Part shown: piece after piece, positions 26,562 to 36,318 of the stretch
How positions within the stretch are numbered: the stretch's first letter is position 1
Layout: each line of letters begins with the position of its first letter
NCBI RefSeq assembly: GCF_002127215.1
Contig: NZ_NFUT01000001.1
Location: 124,001 to 188,000, forward strand
Direction of reading: 5' to 3'
DNA: 64,000 nucleotides
DNA from: Hydrogenophaga sp. IBVHS2
GTDB taxonomy: Bacteria; Pseudomonadota; Gammaproteobacteria; Burkholderiales; Burkholderiaceae_C
Notes under the pieces: generated by a model
Seen by the model: the letters and a program-made list of their open reading frames with translations, nothing else
Databases searched by the model: none
What the model was told of the DNA's origin: nothing
Program-made: the position numbers and the translations under genes

Positions 26562-27509
26562 ATGACCATCTCCCGCGACATGCTGGCCACCTTCCTGCAG
26601 GTGGTCGACGGCCTGAGCGTCAGCCATGCCGCCGATGAACTCGGCGTGGGCAAGAGCGTGGTGAGCAAACGGGTGGCCCAGCTCGAGGAGGCCCTGGGCG
26701 CCACGCTGTTCGCCCGCAGCACGCGGCGCATCGTGCTGACCCCGGCCGGCGAGGTGTACGCCGCGCATGCGCGCCGCGCCCTGGCCGAACTGCAGGCCGG
26801 CGAAGAAGAGGTGCGGGCCCTCCGTTCGGAGATGAGCGGGCGCATCCGCCTGACCGCGCCGGTGTCGTGGGGCCAGCGGGTGCTGGCCAAGCGCCTGCCC
26901 TGCTTCCTCAAGGAATACCCGGGCGTCGAGATCGACCTGCAGCTCGCCGATCGCATCATGGACCTGGCCTTCGAGCGCATCGACATCGCATTGCGCTGGT
27001 CGACCGCACCGGCGCCGGAGTTCGTCTGCACCCCGGTGGCCCGCATCGACTGGGTGCTGGCAGCCACCCCCGGTTACCTGGCCGACGCCGGCCTGCCGAC
27101 CACGCCGCAGGAGCTGCGCCAGCACACCTGTCTGGCCTACTGGCGCGAATCGTCCGACGAGGCCTGGATGCTGGCCCGCGCCGGTGACCCGTCGCCACCG
27201 GTGCAGGTGCGGGTGAGCAGCCGTTACCACGTGGACAACCCGGAGGCGGTGGTGGACGCCGCGCTGGCCGGCCTGGGCATTGCGCTGATGCCCAGCTACC
27301 TGTGCCAGGACGCCCTGGACGATGGCCGTCTGCGCCCGGTGCTGACCGACTGGGTGCCGCACACCAAGTTCGGCACGCTGATCACCGCACTCACCACGCC
27401 GGACCGTCTGCGTGTGGGCCGCAACCGCGCCCTGCTGGGCTATCTGCGACAGGACCTCGAGCGAGGTACAGCTCAGTCCCAGCGCGCCTCGGCCTCCCGG
27501 GGCACATAG
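26562..27509 (+). CDS. LysR-family transcriptional regulator
   Basis: A 315-residue regulator: N-terminal winged helix (MLATFLQVVDGLSVSHAADELGVGKSVVSKRVAQLEEALGATLFARSTRR in parts) and a C-terminal periplasmic-binding-like effector domain. It belongs to the CrgA/PA0477-like branch with FERIDIALRW in the effector domain. It is divergent from the GST-CmcJ-like pair over a 139-bp gap and is the natural candidate to control it. It ends inside the PhoD-like gene region, overlapping its 3' end by 37 bp tail to tail. Confidence 0.92.
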   Translation: MTISRDMLATFLQVVDGLSVSHAADELGVGKSVVSKRVAQLEEALGATLFARSTRRIVLTPAGEVYAAHARRALAELQAGEEEVRALRSEMSGRIRLTAPVSWGQRVLAKRLPCFLKEYPGVEIDLQLADRIMDLAFERIDIALRWSTAPAPEFVCTPVARIDWVLAATPGYLADAGLPTTPQELRQHTCLAYWRESSDEAWMLARAGDPSPPVQVRVSSRYHVDNPEAVVDAALAGLGIALMPSYLCQDALDDGRLRPVLTDWVPHTKFGTLITALTTPDRLRVGRNRALLGYLRQDLERGTAQSQRASASRGT

Positions 27510-29440
27510 GCCACGTCACGCCCGTCGGTCAGCAGGCTGCGGATGCGCCAGGGCCGGCCGTCGACGTCGAGCTCCACCAGACCGATGCCGCTGGCATCGA
27601 GCAGCCGCCGTCCGCTGGGCAGGCCCTCGGGCTTGCGCGGCACCACCCGCAGGTGACGGCGGCGGGTGAACCAGTTCAGCGGCGAGCGCGGCGAATACAG
27701 CCAGCGGTTGCCATGGTCCAGCACCGCCAGCAGACCGGCCGGGAAGGTGTTGCGCAGGCCGCTGCTGCAGATCTGCCAGATGTCCGGGCTGCGCGCCCCG
27801 GTGCGCAGCCGGGTGCGGCGGCGCAGCTTGACGTCGTACACGAACGAGTAATGCACATCGCCCGAGAGCACCACGAAGTGCTGCGGCGTGCGCGGGTGGC
27901 GGAAGATGTTGAGGATGGCGCTGGCCGCCCCGGGGTGGCCCATCCAGTTCTCGGCGTCCACCACCAGCGGGCGGCCGACCCAGCTGAACAGGTGCTGGAT
28001 GGTCTCGATCAGCTTGACGCCGAAGATCGGCGCCGAGGACACCAGCAGCACCGCCTCGCGATCCAGCAGGGTCTGCTGCAGGTCGGTGAGCGACTCCCAG
28101 TCCAGCAGCCCCGAGGGCTGGCGCGAGGACAGGTCGGAACGCCAGCGGTGGGTGCGGCTGTCGAGCACCACCAGGGCCGGCTCGGTGGGCCACACGTAAT
28201 GCCACTGATGGAAATGCAGCAGGTGGGTGATGGCGGCATCGTGCGCCTCCGATCCCGGCTGCTGCAACGCCGCGGCCAGCTGCGGCAGCGCGTCCCGGAA
28301 CGCCTCGGGCCGGTTGCCCCAGCCCTGGTGCAGCAGGTAGCCCAGCAGCGCGTTGCCGATGACACGGCGCGAGAACGGGTGGCCATAGGCCAGGGTCTCC
28401 CACTCGGCACTCAGGTTCCAGTCGTCGGTGATGTCGTGGTCGTCGAAGATCATGGCCACCGGCAGGTGGGCCATGGCGCGGCGCACGGCCGGCAGGCCCT
28501 GCACGAAATCGGCCAGGGCCTGCGCCTCGCGTTCGTAGCGCTGCGTCTGCCGGGGTGTCAGGCCGGGTGGCGGCGACAGGTCCAGACCCTGCCAGGGCAC
28601 CGGCGACCACACCAGCAGGTACATGCACAGCACCTCGGCCAGCGAGATCAGGTGGTTGTGGGCGTTGTCGGTGGTGAACACCGGCTTGGCCACGCCGCCG
28701 AACAGGATGTCCTTCAGGCCCGACTTGATGGCCTGCCGGGGCAGCAGCTGTTCGCGCCGGTAGTAGCCCATGGGATGGTCCACCAGGGCATGGGCCGTGG
28801 CCGGGCCCTCGGGGCCGACGCCCGGCAGCGCCTCGTCCGGCAGACCCAGCTGCTGCGCGAGCTGGTGGATGGCGCGCAGCATGGGACCGGCCACGTCGTC
28901 GGCATAGATCTGGTCGCCGCTCAGCACCAGGGCACTGGGCCAGGCGGTGGTGGCATCGTCCGCCAGCAGACGGTCGGCTTCGGCCAGGCCGTCGCCCGCA
29001 GGATCACCCTGCGCGGTCCGGTGGTGCGGCTTGCGGCAGGAACCGTGCAGCAGCGAGGCCACGCGGGGTTCCCAGCGCAGTCCGGGGCTGGTGTGACCGG
29101 GGTAGCACAACGCCGGATCGGCGGCCAGCAGATCGCGCCAGCCTTCGGGGGCGGCGGCGTCTTCCACCTCCAGCGTGTAGGGCGTCCACGCGCCAGGTGT
29201 CAGCGGCTCGGACAGCTGGGCATCGATCAGGTGATGGAACAGATGGGCGCCGGCCTGCAGGACCTGCACGGAGCCACCCGGCACCACGCACCCCCCCAGC
29301 CGCAGCCGCACGCGGACCGGATCGCGGGTGGCCAGCCACATCACCAGCCGGTGCGACTGCACGCGCCGCAGCACCGGGCCTGCCAGCAGCAGCGGACGCT
29401 CGTTCGAGAGACCTGCAACATCCATATTGCGTTGCAGCAT
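27473..29440 (-). CDS. PhoD-like metallophosphatase
   Basis: About 655 residues. The PhoD-like phosphatase motifs are visible: VLSGDQIYADDV (first metal site), MIFDDHDITDDWN (second) and VVLSGDVHYSFVYDV near the C-terminus. No signal peptide is evident, so unlike exported PhoD this looks cytoplasmic and resembles the 'alkaline phosphatase family' proteins of about 600 residues found in proteobacteria. The ATG at 29440 has a GAGGT site; the next ATG 15 bp in is possible. The substrate is unknown. Confidence 0.88.
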   Translation of the reverse strand: MLQRNMDVAGLSNERPLLLAGPVLRRVQSHRLVMWLATRDPVRVRLRLGGCVVPGGSVQVLQAGAHLFHHLIDAQLSEPLTPGAWTPYTLEVEDAAAPEGWRDLLAADPALCYPGHTSPGLRWEPRVASLLHGSCRKPHHRTAQGDPAGDGLAEADRLLADDATTAWPSALVLSGDQIYADDVAGPMLRAIHQLAQQLGLPDEALPGVGPEGPATAHALVDHPMGYYRREQLLPRQAIKSGLKDILFGGVAKPVFTTDNAHNHLISLAEVLCMYLLVWSPVPWQGLDLSPPPGLTPRQTQRYEREAQALADFVQGLPAVRRAMAHLPVAMIFDDHDITDDWNLSAEWETLAYGHPFSRRVIGNALLGYLLHQGWGNRPEAFRDALPQLAAALQQPGSEAHDAAITHLLHFHQWHYVWPTEPALVVLDSRTHRWRSDLSSRQPSGLLDWESLTDLQQTLLDREAVLLVSSAPIFGVKLIETIQHLFSWVGRPLVVDAENWMGHPGAASAILNIFRHPRTPQHFVVLSGDVHYSFVYDVKLRRRTRLRTGARSPDIWQICSSGLRNTFPAGLLAVLDHGNRWLYSPRSPLNWFTRRRHLRVVPRKPEGLPSGRRLLDASGIGLVELDVDGRPWRIRSLLTDGRDVAYVPREAEARWD

Positions 29441-29506
29441 ACCCAGACCTCGCTGACCGGTATGGCCCAGGGCCAATTCGGCTCAGGAACGCGGGGGTCT
29501 TCGGCC

Positions 29507-29896
29507 TCAGTCGGCCAGGTCCATCAGCGCCTGCACCGTCTCGTCGAAGTCGCTGATCTCGTCCATGTCCTGCCGCAGGAACTGCAGGATGGCTTCGCGG
29601 CGGTCGATGGCCAGATCGGTGGTCGGATCGCTGCCGCGCTGGTATTCGCCCACCTTGAGCAGCAGCTCCACATCGCGGTAGCGGGCCAGCAGTTCGCGCA
29701 CCCGCCCGGCGGCGAGCCGGTGCCCGCGCGGCACCAGGGCATGCATCACGCGCGAGGCGGAGGCGAGCACGTCGATGGCCGGGTAGTGGTTGGCCTCCCC
29801 CAGCGCCCGCGAGAGGATGATGTGCCCGTCCAGGATGGACCGGGTCTCGTCGGCCACCGGCTCGGTCATGTCGTCACCCTCCACCAGGACCGTGTA
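29507..29896 (-). pseudogene. sctN: C-terminal remnant of a type III secretion ATPase gene (sctN/hrcN)
   Basis: The reading frame from 29956 contains, from residue 21, an unmistakable C-terminal third of a FliI/SctN-type ATPase: [51 protein letters not shown], then [21 protein letters not shown]. About 129 of roughly 440 residues remain. Everything before YTVLVEG, including Walker A and B, is missing and the preceding 20 residues are unrelated. The N-H-Y-P-A-I-D-V-L form and VADETRS favour the secretion ATPase over flagellar FliI. No other type III genes lie nearby, so this is a relic of a lost system. Confidence 0.85.
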
Positions 29897-29983
29897 CACA
29901 AGCCTGATGAAGGCCCTGCTGCAGAAGATGAGCTGAACCTGCGCGCGGCGCACCAACCTGCGCGCCGCACACCGAGGGTCCCG

Positions 29984-30751
29984 TCACATGACCTGCTGCA
30001 GCCGGGTGCGCCAGCCCATGCGCTCCGCGGCTGCAATCGCTTCCGTCCTGCTGCTGACCCGCAACGCCGCAAAGATGCTGGCCAGGTGGCTCTTCACGGT
30101 GCCCATGGCCATGTTGAGGTCGCGGCAGATCTGCTTGTTGCTCTTGCCCTCCAGCAACTCCCGCAGCACATCCATCTGGCGCTGCGTCAGTGCCGGCACG
30201 TCCGAGCGGGAGAAGTACCCGGTGAACACCGGCGGCTCCGGCCGGGTCGCCAGTCCGGTGGACAGGGCCTCCAGCGGCACATAGATGCCCCCCTCCAGCA
30301 CGAACCGCAGCGCCTGCACCAGGGATCGGGTGTCGGTGAGCTTCGGAATGAAGCCCAGCGCGCCCTTGCGCAAGGTGGCTTGAACGGTATGGCTGTCGCA
30401 GGTCGCCGAAATGACCACCACACGGGACGACGGGCACGCCCCGACAAAGGCATCCATCGTCTGTCCTGAATAACTGCCCGGCATGCACAGGTCCAGCAGG
30501 ACCAGGTCGATGTCGTCATGGCAGCGGAACACATCCACCGCCCGGGGCAGCGATTCGGCCTCCAGCACGATGGCCAGCGGATCCAGCCGGGCCAGCGTCA
30601 GCTTCAGGCCTTCACGGATGAGCTGGTGATCGTCGATCACGAGGACCTTGAGCGGCTGACCCTCGATCAGGCGCTCAGGCATGGCGGCGTTGACCGAGGC
30701 TGCCGCTGCCTCTTGTCCGCTGCACGCGTCATCCGTCTTGCGATCAGACAT
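29984..30751 (-). CDS. NarL/LuxR-type response regulator
   Basis: A 255-residue two-domain regulator starting MSDRKTDDAC (an upstream GTG at 30757 is possible). The receiver has the acidic pair in VLVIDDHQLIREG, phospho-acceptor Asp87 in LVLLDLCMPG and Lys in GFIPKLTD. The C-terminal LuxR-type helix-turn-helix is LTQRQMDVLRELLEGKSNKQICRDLNMAMGTVKSHL. It is divergent from a soluble sensor kinase across an AT-rich gap and probably pairs with it. It sits directly upstream of the type III ATPase relic on the same strand, so it may once have regulated that system. Confidence 0.92.
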   Translation of the reverse strand: MSDRKTDDACSGQEAAAASVNAAMPERLIEGQPLKVLVIDDHQLIREGLKLTLARLDPLAIVLEAESLPRAVDVFRCHDDIDLVLLDLCMPGSYSGQTMDAFVGACPSSRVVVISATCDSHTVQATLRKGALGFIPKLTDTRSLVQALRFVLEGGIYVPLEALSTGLATRPEPPVFTGYFSRSDVPALTQRQMDVLRELLEGKSNKQICRDLNMAMGTVKSHLASIFAALRVSSRTEAIAAAERMGWRTRLQQVM

Positions 30752-30876
30752 TCTCACGAAATATTACCTTTGGATTATTTTTTCATCGAATGCCAATGTA
30801 AATTGTAGATTATTGAATTATTTCATCACCGCTGATGGCTGGATGACTTCAACCGACCAGCAGACGGAACGCATTC
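30752..30876. promoter_or_regulatory. AT-rich divergent control region of a two-component pair
   Basis: About 125 bp between the LuxR-type regulator and the kinase. The stretch around 30757-30830 is strikingly AT-rich (runs such as AAATATTACC, GATTATTTTTTC and GTAAATTGTAGATTATTGAATT) in a GC-rich genome. Shared bidirectional promoters are expected here; an H-NS/MvaT-like silencing site is another reading. No clean -35/-10 pair was fixed. Confidence 0.5.
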
Positions 30877-32820
30877 ATGCAAGACCCATTGCCGCGACTG
30901 AAGTCCATGCCGAAGCAAGGTGTCGATCGCGCTCAACCCGAGGTGCTGCTGGTGAGCAGCACCCGCCAGCGCATGCAGGCCCTGGAAGAACGGCTCCCCC
31001 ACCACACATGGCGATCCAGGGCGGCCTACAGCCTGGACCAGGCACTGGACCTGATGAAGGAACAGACGCCCTGGGTGGTGCTGATCGACCGCAGCCACCT
31101 CCCGAGCGGGCTCGGGGGCCTTCGTGACTGGCTGGAGGGCGTCTCCGCGATCCTGCCCGTCATCCTGCTGGTTCAGGAATGCGACAGCGATCACGACGCC
31201 TGTCTGGTGGGCATCGGTGTGTTCAGGACGGTCCGGATGTCCGATCTGCAAGGGTCGGGACTGCTTCGCCTGCTCGACTCGGCCGTCGAATGGGCCGACC
31301 GCACCGGTCGCCGAAGACCCCCGAGCCAGCTCTCACCGCTGCTGATGACGTGGCTGCCGGACGGCGCGGTGCTGGAGGTCTCGCCGGCGCTGGCCGATGC
31401 ACTGGGCTGGCCCGCTTCCGCGCTGTCCGGACGGCATCTGGATGATCTGGTCGCGCCGGCGTCGATGAACCTGCGCAGCCGCTGGTCAGAAGCAGGCAGC
31501 CAGCGTCTGCAGCTCATCCGGCGGGACGGATCCTGCTGGCCTGTGAGTGTGGTGCGTCAACCCATGCTGGGTGCGTCCGGGCAGCCCGAGCGGATGATCG
31601 GTGTGTTCGGGGATCTCGACCGGAACCATCGGCTGGACCATTGGGCCCAGCGGCGTGCGCAGCTGGTGACCCAGAAACTCAAGGCCGAGCGGGCCAATCA
31701 GTCCAAGGCGAGGTTCATGGCGGCCATCAGCCACGACCTGCGGCAGCCGATGCACGCCCTGGGACTGTTCGTGCAGGAGCTGCGACGGCAGACCGACCCG
31801 GCCCGGATCGCCGCCCTGCTGGAGCCGATGGCGCAGTCGCTGGCATCGATGGAGTCGCTGCTCGATTCGGTGCTGGCCCTGTCGCGGCTGGAGTCGCCCC
31901 AGATGACGCCCAATCTGCAGGCATTCGGTCTCGAACCGGTCCTGGTTCGGCTGCGGCTGACCCACCGCGCCACGGCGCGGATGAAAGGGTTGCGGTACAG
32001 CGTGGCGTCGACGGAGGCGGTGGTGATGAGCGATCCGGCCTTGCTGGAGCGGATGCTCTCCAACCTGGTGGTCAACGCGTTGCAGTACACGCACCAGGGC
32101 GGCGTGCTGCTGACCTGCCGCCCCAGGGGCCGCTGGCTGCGCCTGCAGGTGTGGGACACCGGCATCGGCATTCCTCCGGAGCAACACGACGCGGTGTTCC
32201 GGGAGTTCTACCGGATCGAGCCGGACAACGACAGCCGCAACGGGGTCGGCCTGGGTCTGGCCATCGTGCGCAGCTGCGCCCGCATGCTGGGACTGAAGGT
32301 GACGCTGCGCTCGACCGTGGGGCGCGGCTCCTGTTTCAGCATCGACGTGCCACTGGCCCTCGACATCCATGGCCCGGAGCCCGCACCGGCCCCGCAGCCA
32401 CCGGCCGTGGCGGGCGAGGTGCAGCCTGCGTTCCGCCTGTCGGCATTGCCCTGCCGGGTGCTGGTGAAGGCCGAGGCCACGCAATGGGAATGGCTGGGTC
32501 CCCTTCTGGAGGGCTGGGGCTGCACGGTGATACGGTCCGCGGCCTGGCCTCGGCCGGACGCAGGACCGGATGTGGTCATCCTGACGGCACTGCCCGTGCC
32601 GACCGATGCCACCCGGGACTTCATGGAATCGGTTCGCCGGGCCACGCGGCCCGATCTGCCGGTCATCCTGATCACGGCCGACACCTCGTTGCCCACCGCC
32701 CGCGAGGCCCGATGGCAGCAGGTGCAGGTGCTCAATCCGCCGGTCCCGGCGGTCCGGCTCCACCACCTGCTGGCCTCTGTCGATCCGGTCACCGGCTGGG
32801 GTCAGCCGGCGCGGTCCTGA
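30877..32820 (+). CDS. Soluble PAS sensor histidine kinase with two degenerate receiver-like ends
   Basis: A 647-residue kinase without membrane segments. Residues about 20-130 look like a receiver domain that lost its acidic pair (PEVLLVSSTRQ) but keeps Asp in WVVLIDRSHL. A PAS domain follows (SPLLMTWLPDGAVLEVSPALADALGWP). HisKA has the phospho-site His286 in SHDLRQPMHALGLF, the 'DLRQP' subtype, and HATPase_c carries NLVVNALQYT, DTGIGIPP and GVGLGLAIV. The C-terminal ~110 residues again resemble a receiver with no Asp at the acceptor position (DVVILTALPVP). It is divergent from the LuxR-type regulator and overlaps the next receiver gene by 19 bp tail to tail. Confidence 0.88.
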   Translation: MQDPLPRLKSMPKQGVDRAQPEVLLVSSTRQRMQALEERLPHHTWRSRAAYSLDQALDLMKEQTPWVVLIDRSHLPSGLGGLRDWLEGVSAILPVILLVQECDSDHDACLVGIGVFRTVRMSDLQGSGLLRLLDSAVEWADRTGRRRPPSQLSPLLMTWLPDGAVLEVSPALADALGWPASALSGRHLDDLVAPASMNLRSRWSEAGSQRLQLIRRDGSCWPVSVVRQPMLGASGQPERMIGVFGDLDRNHRLDHWAQRRAQLVTQKLKAERANQSKARFMAAISHDLRQPMHALGLFVQELRRQTDPARIAALLEPMAQSLASMESLLDSVLALSRLESPQMTPNLQAFGLEPVLVRLRLTHRATARMKGLRYSVASTEAVVMSDPALLERMLSNLVVNALQYTHQGGVLLTCRPRGRWLRLQVWDTGIGIPPEQHDAVFREFYRIEPDNDSRNGVGLGLAIVRSCARMLGLKVTLRSTVGRGSCFSIDVPLALDIHGPEPAPAPQPPAVAGEVQPAFRLSALPCRVLVKAEATQWEWLGPLLEGWGCTVIRSAAWPRPDAGPDVVILTALPVPTDATRDFMESVRRATRPDLPVILITADTSLPTAREARWQQVQVLNPPVPAVRLHHLLASVDPVTGWGQPARS

Positions 32821-33503
32821 TGGTCGTTGAGCTGGATGATGAGCCGGGTCATTTCGCCGCAGGCGTCCTCGATGTGTGCGAGCGACGCCGCCAGGCGCTG
32901 CGGATCGGGCTGGGCAGGTCCGGCCCGCAGGGCATCGATGTCTTCCAGGATGCTGGCGACCCGGTCGAGCAGCATGGACGCCACACCGCTGGACGCCACA
33001 CCGCTGGGCGCTGCGGACCGCTCGGCAGTGCCGGTGCCGGGCGGCGATGCCGGCGCGGAGGCGGCGGTCTGGGCCGGCGTCTGCAAGGGCGGTGCCGGCT
33101 CGGGGACCACCGGCGCGACCCCCAGCAGGCGCTGCACGGTGGCCTTGAGCAGGTCCCGGTCGATCGGCTTGACCATGAACTCGGACACCCCGAGCTCCTG
33201 CGCGTGTTCGCGGATCTGGGGCGCGGAATGCCCGGTGATCATGATCACCGGGGTGCGGGCCATGCGCGGGTCCTGGCGCATGCGCTCGATGATCTCGAAG
33301 CCGGAGATGTCCGGCATGTCGGCGTCGGTCAGCACCAGGTCCTGGGGGTCTTCCGACAGCACGCGAAGGGCGTCCTCGCCGCGCACCGCAAAGCGCAGCA
33401 TCCCCATCCCGAGCAACGTGCGGGCCAGCACGTGCACGATGCTGGGCTCGTCGTCGATGATGAGGATCTTGAAGGGCGGGCGGTTCGGGTCGGCTGGATT
33501 CAT
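32802..33503 (-). CDS. CheY-like response regulator with helical C-terminal extension
   Basis: A 233-residue protein starting MNPADPNRPPFKILIIDDEPS. The receiver domain (residues 10-130) has the acidic pair Asp17/Asp18, phospho-acceptor Asp60 in LVLTDADMPDISG and Lys in EFMVKPIDRD. A Pro/Ala-rich linker (about 135-170) leads to a helical tail (MLLDRVASILEDIDALRAG ... HIEDACGEMTRLIIQL) with no recognised DNA-binding motif. The tail could be a dimerisation or phosphotransfer-like module. It faces the sensor kinase tail to tail and may belong to the same signalling group. Confidence 0.85.
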   Translation of the reverse strand: MNPADPNRPPFKILIIDDEPSIVHVLARTLLGMGMLRFAVRGEDALRVLSEDPQDLVLTDADMPDISGFEIIERMRQDPRMARTPVIMITGHSAPQIREHAQELGVSEFMVKPIDRDLLKATVQRLLGVAPVVPEPAPPLQTPAQTAASAPASPPGTGTAERSAAPSGVASSGVASMLLDRVASILEDIDALRAGPAQPDPQRLAASLAHIEDACGEMTRLIIQLNDHQDRAG

Positions 33504-33641
33504 GGCGGGCGTTCTGCGGACAGCAAAGCATAAAGCTACCCGGGCGGGTATGCATGCCCACCACAAGATCCCGCCGCACGGCCGTGAGAAAGTGCGTACC
33601 GAAGTCCTACCGGCGTGGCGCCGGCCCGACGCCGGCCCGCT

Positions 33642-34844
<1,203 letters not shown>

Positions 34845-34886
34845 GGGGTCTCCGTGGTGGGGTTCAGGTCGGGTCGGGTGGGAGGG

Positions 34887-35537
34887 TCAGCCGATGATCG
34901 GCAGACCGACGAGCTGTTCGAGTTCCGCGCGGGACAGGCCTTCGACGGTGTCGATCAGCCGCAGGCCCTCGGGCGTGCAGGCCAGCGTGGCCAGGTCGGT
35001 GTAGATGCGCTTGACGCAGGCGATGCCGGTGAGCGGGTAGGTGCAGGTCGCCACGACCTTGCTCTGGCCCTGGCGGGTGAGCAGGTCCATCATGACCCAG
35101 GTCTGGCGGGCGCCGGTGGCCAGGTCCATGGCACCGCCCACGGCGGGAATGCTGCCGGGCTCGCCGGTGCTCCAGTTGGCCAGATCGCCGGTGGCCGACA
35201 CCTGGAAGGCACCCAGCACACAGATGTCCAGATGGCCGCCGCGCATCATGGCGAAGCTGTCGGCATGGTGAAAGAACGCGCCGCCGGGCAGCAGTGTCAC
35301 CGGCTGTTTGCCGGCGTTGATCAGGTCGTAGTCCTCGGCGCCGGTCGCCGGTGCCGGACCGACACCCAGGATGCCGTTCTCGCTGTGCAGCACCACCTCG
35401 CGGCCGGCCGGGATGTGGTTGGCCACCAGCGTGGGCTGGCCGATGCCGAGGTTGACATAAGCGCCGTCGGGAATGTCCTGCGCGACGCGGCGGGCCAGTT
35501 CGTCCTTGCTGCGGCGCGGGTATCGGGGTTCGCTCAT
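34887..35537 (-). CDS. pcaJ: 3-oxoadipate CoA-transferase subunit B
   Basis: A 216-residue beta subunit of the CoA-transferase that moves CoA from succinyl-CoA to 3-oxoadipate. The active-site Glu is in VVLHSENGILGVGPAP, the glycine-rich element is GAYVNLGIGQPTLVANH, and GGAMDLATGA is typical of the family. Its ATG overlaps the pcaI stop (ATGA), giving translational coupling of the two subunits. The succinyl-CoA:3-ketoacid (acetoacetate) transferase is the close paralogue; context favours oxoadipate. Confidence 0.95.
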   Translation of the reverse strand: MSEPRYPRRSKDELARRVAQDIPDGAYVNLGIGQPTLVANHIPAGREVVLHSENGILGVGPAPATGAEDYDLINAGKQPVTLLPGGAFFHHADSFAMMRGGHLDICVLGAFQVSATGDLANWSTGEPGSIPAVGGAMDLATGARQTWVMMDLLTRQGQSKVVATCTYPLTGIACVKRIYTDLATLACTPEGLRLIDTVEGLSRAELEQLVGLPIIG

Positions 35538-36250
35538 GCGGCCTCCTTCAGGCCACCGGCGCGGGTGGCGGTGCGGGGCACCTGCACCACCGCACTCACA
35601 TGGATGCCCGGGGTGATGACCGCCTCCGGGTCGAGTGCGCCCAGGTCGACCACCTCGAACACGCTGGCCACGGTGCGGCGCGCGGCGGTGGCCATGACCG
35701 GCCCGAAGTTGCGCGCGGCCTTGCGGTAGGTCAGGTTGCCCCAGCGGTCGCCGCGCTCGGCCTTGATCAGGGCCAGGTCGCCATGGATCGGGTACTCCAG
35801 CACATGGGGCCGGCCGTTGATGACCCGGGTTTCCTTTGGCGTGCCATCGGGGTTGCGCGCCAGCTCGGTGCCATAACCGGTGGGCGTGAAGAAGGCGCCG
35901 ATGCCGGCACCGGCTGCGCGCAGCCGCTCGGCCAGGTTGCCCTGGGGCACCAGTTCGAGTTCGATCTGGCCGCTGCGGTAGAGACCGTCGAACACGTGGC
36001 TGTCGGCCTGGCGCGGGAAGCTGCAGATCACCTTGCGCACGCGGCCGGTGGCGAGCAGCGCAGCCAGGCCATGGTCGCCGTTGCCGGCGTTGTTGTTGAC
36101 CACGGTGAGGTCGCGCGCACCCTGGGCGATCAGGCCGTCGATGAGTTCGTCCGGTATGCCGGCGGTGCCGAAGCCACCGATGAGCACGGTGGCGCCGTCG
36201 GGCGTGCCGGCCAGGGCGGCCTCGACGGACGGGGCGATCTTGTTGATCAA
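35534..36250 (-). CDS. pcaI: 3-oxoadipate CoA-transferase subunit A
   Basis: A 238-residue alpha subunit with the CoA-transferase family I signature: GATVLIGGFGTAGIPDELIDGL and NNNAGNGDHGLAALL. ICSFPRQADSHVFDGLY and GTELARNPDGTPKE fit the PcaI/CatI group. First gene of pcaIJF and divergent from the IclR-type regulator across a 68-bp gap containing a symmetric operator. No aromatic-ring dioxygenase lies in the cluster, so the upstream pathway steps are encoded elsewhere. Confidence 0.95.
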   Translation of the reverse strand: MINKIAPSVEAALAGTPDGATVLIGGFGTAGIPDELIDGLIAQGARDLTVVNNNAGNGDHGLAALLATGRVRKVICSFPRQADSHVFDGLYRSGQIELELVPQGNLAERLRAAGAGIGAFFTPTGYGTELARNPDGTPKETRVINGRPHVLEYPIHGDLALIKAERGDRWGNLTYRKAARNFGPVMATAARRTVASVFEVVDLGALDPEAVITPGIHVSAVVQVPRTATRAGGLKEAA

Positions 36251-36263
36251 GGGCTGTCTCCGT

Positions 36264-36290
36264 TTGTTCTAATATCGAACAAATGTTCGT
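36264..36290. promoter_or_regulatory. PcaR-type operator with three half-sites
   Basis: TTTGTTC (36264-36270), seven bases, GAACAAA (36278-36284), and an overlapping perfect palindrome CGAACA-AA-TGTTCG (36277-36290). Three GTTC/GAAC half-sites over 27 bp is the layout described for IclR-family activators such as PcaU and PobR. It lies between pcaI and the IclR-type gene, so it likely controls both. Confidence 0.7.
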
Positions 36291-36318
36291 CATTTGAATT
36301 TTACGCCGGAGTCTTCCC

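Noticed and set aside
29507..29956. Small intact gene of 149 codons
   Set aside because: The first 20 codons are unrelated to the rest, which is a truncated SctN C-terminus; treated as a relic, although expression from the inner ATG at 29869 cannot be excluded.
27302..30469. Plus-strand frame of 1055 codons opposite the PhoD-like gene and the secretion ATPase relic
   Set aside because: Composition is the usual antisense pattern (Gln, His, Gly, Arg-rich) and it crosses several real genes on the other strand.
33537..33550. TACCC-GGGC-GGGTA dyad upstream of the receiver gene
   Set aside because: Short, GC-rich and isolated; such dyads are expected by chance at this base composition.
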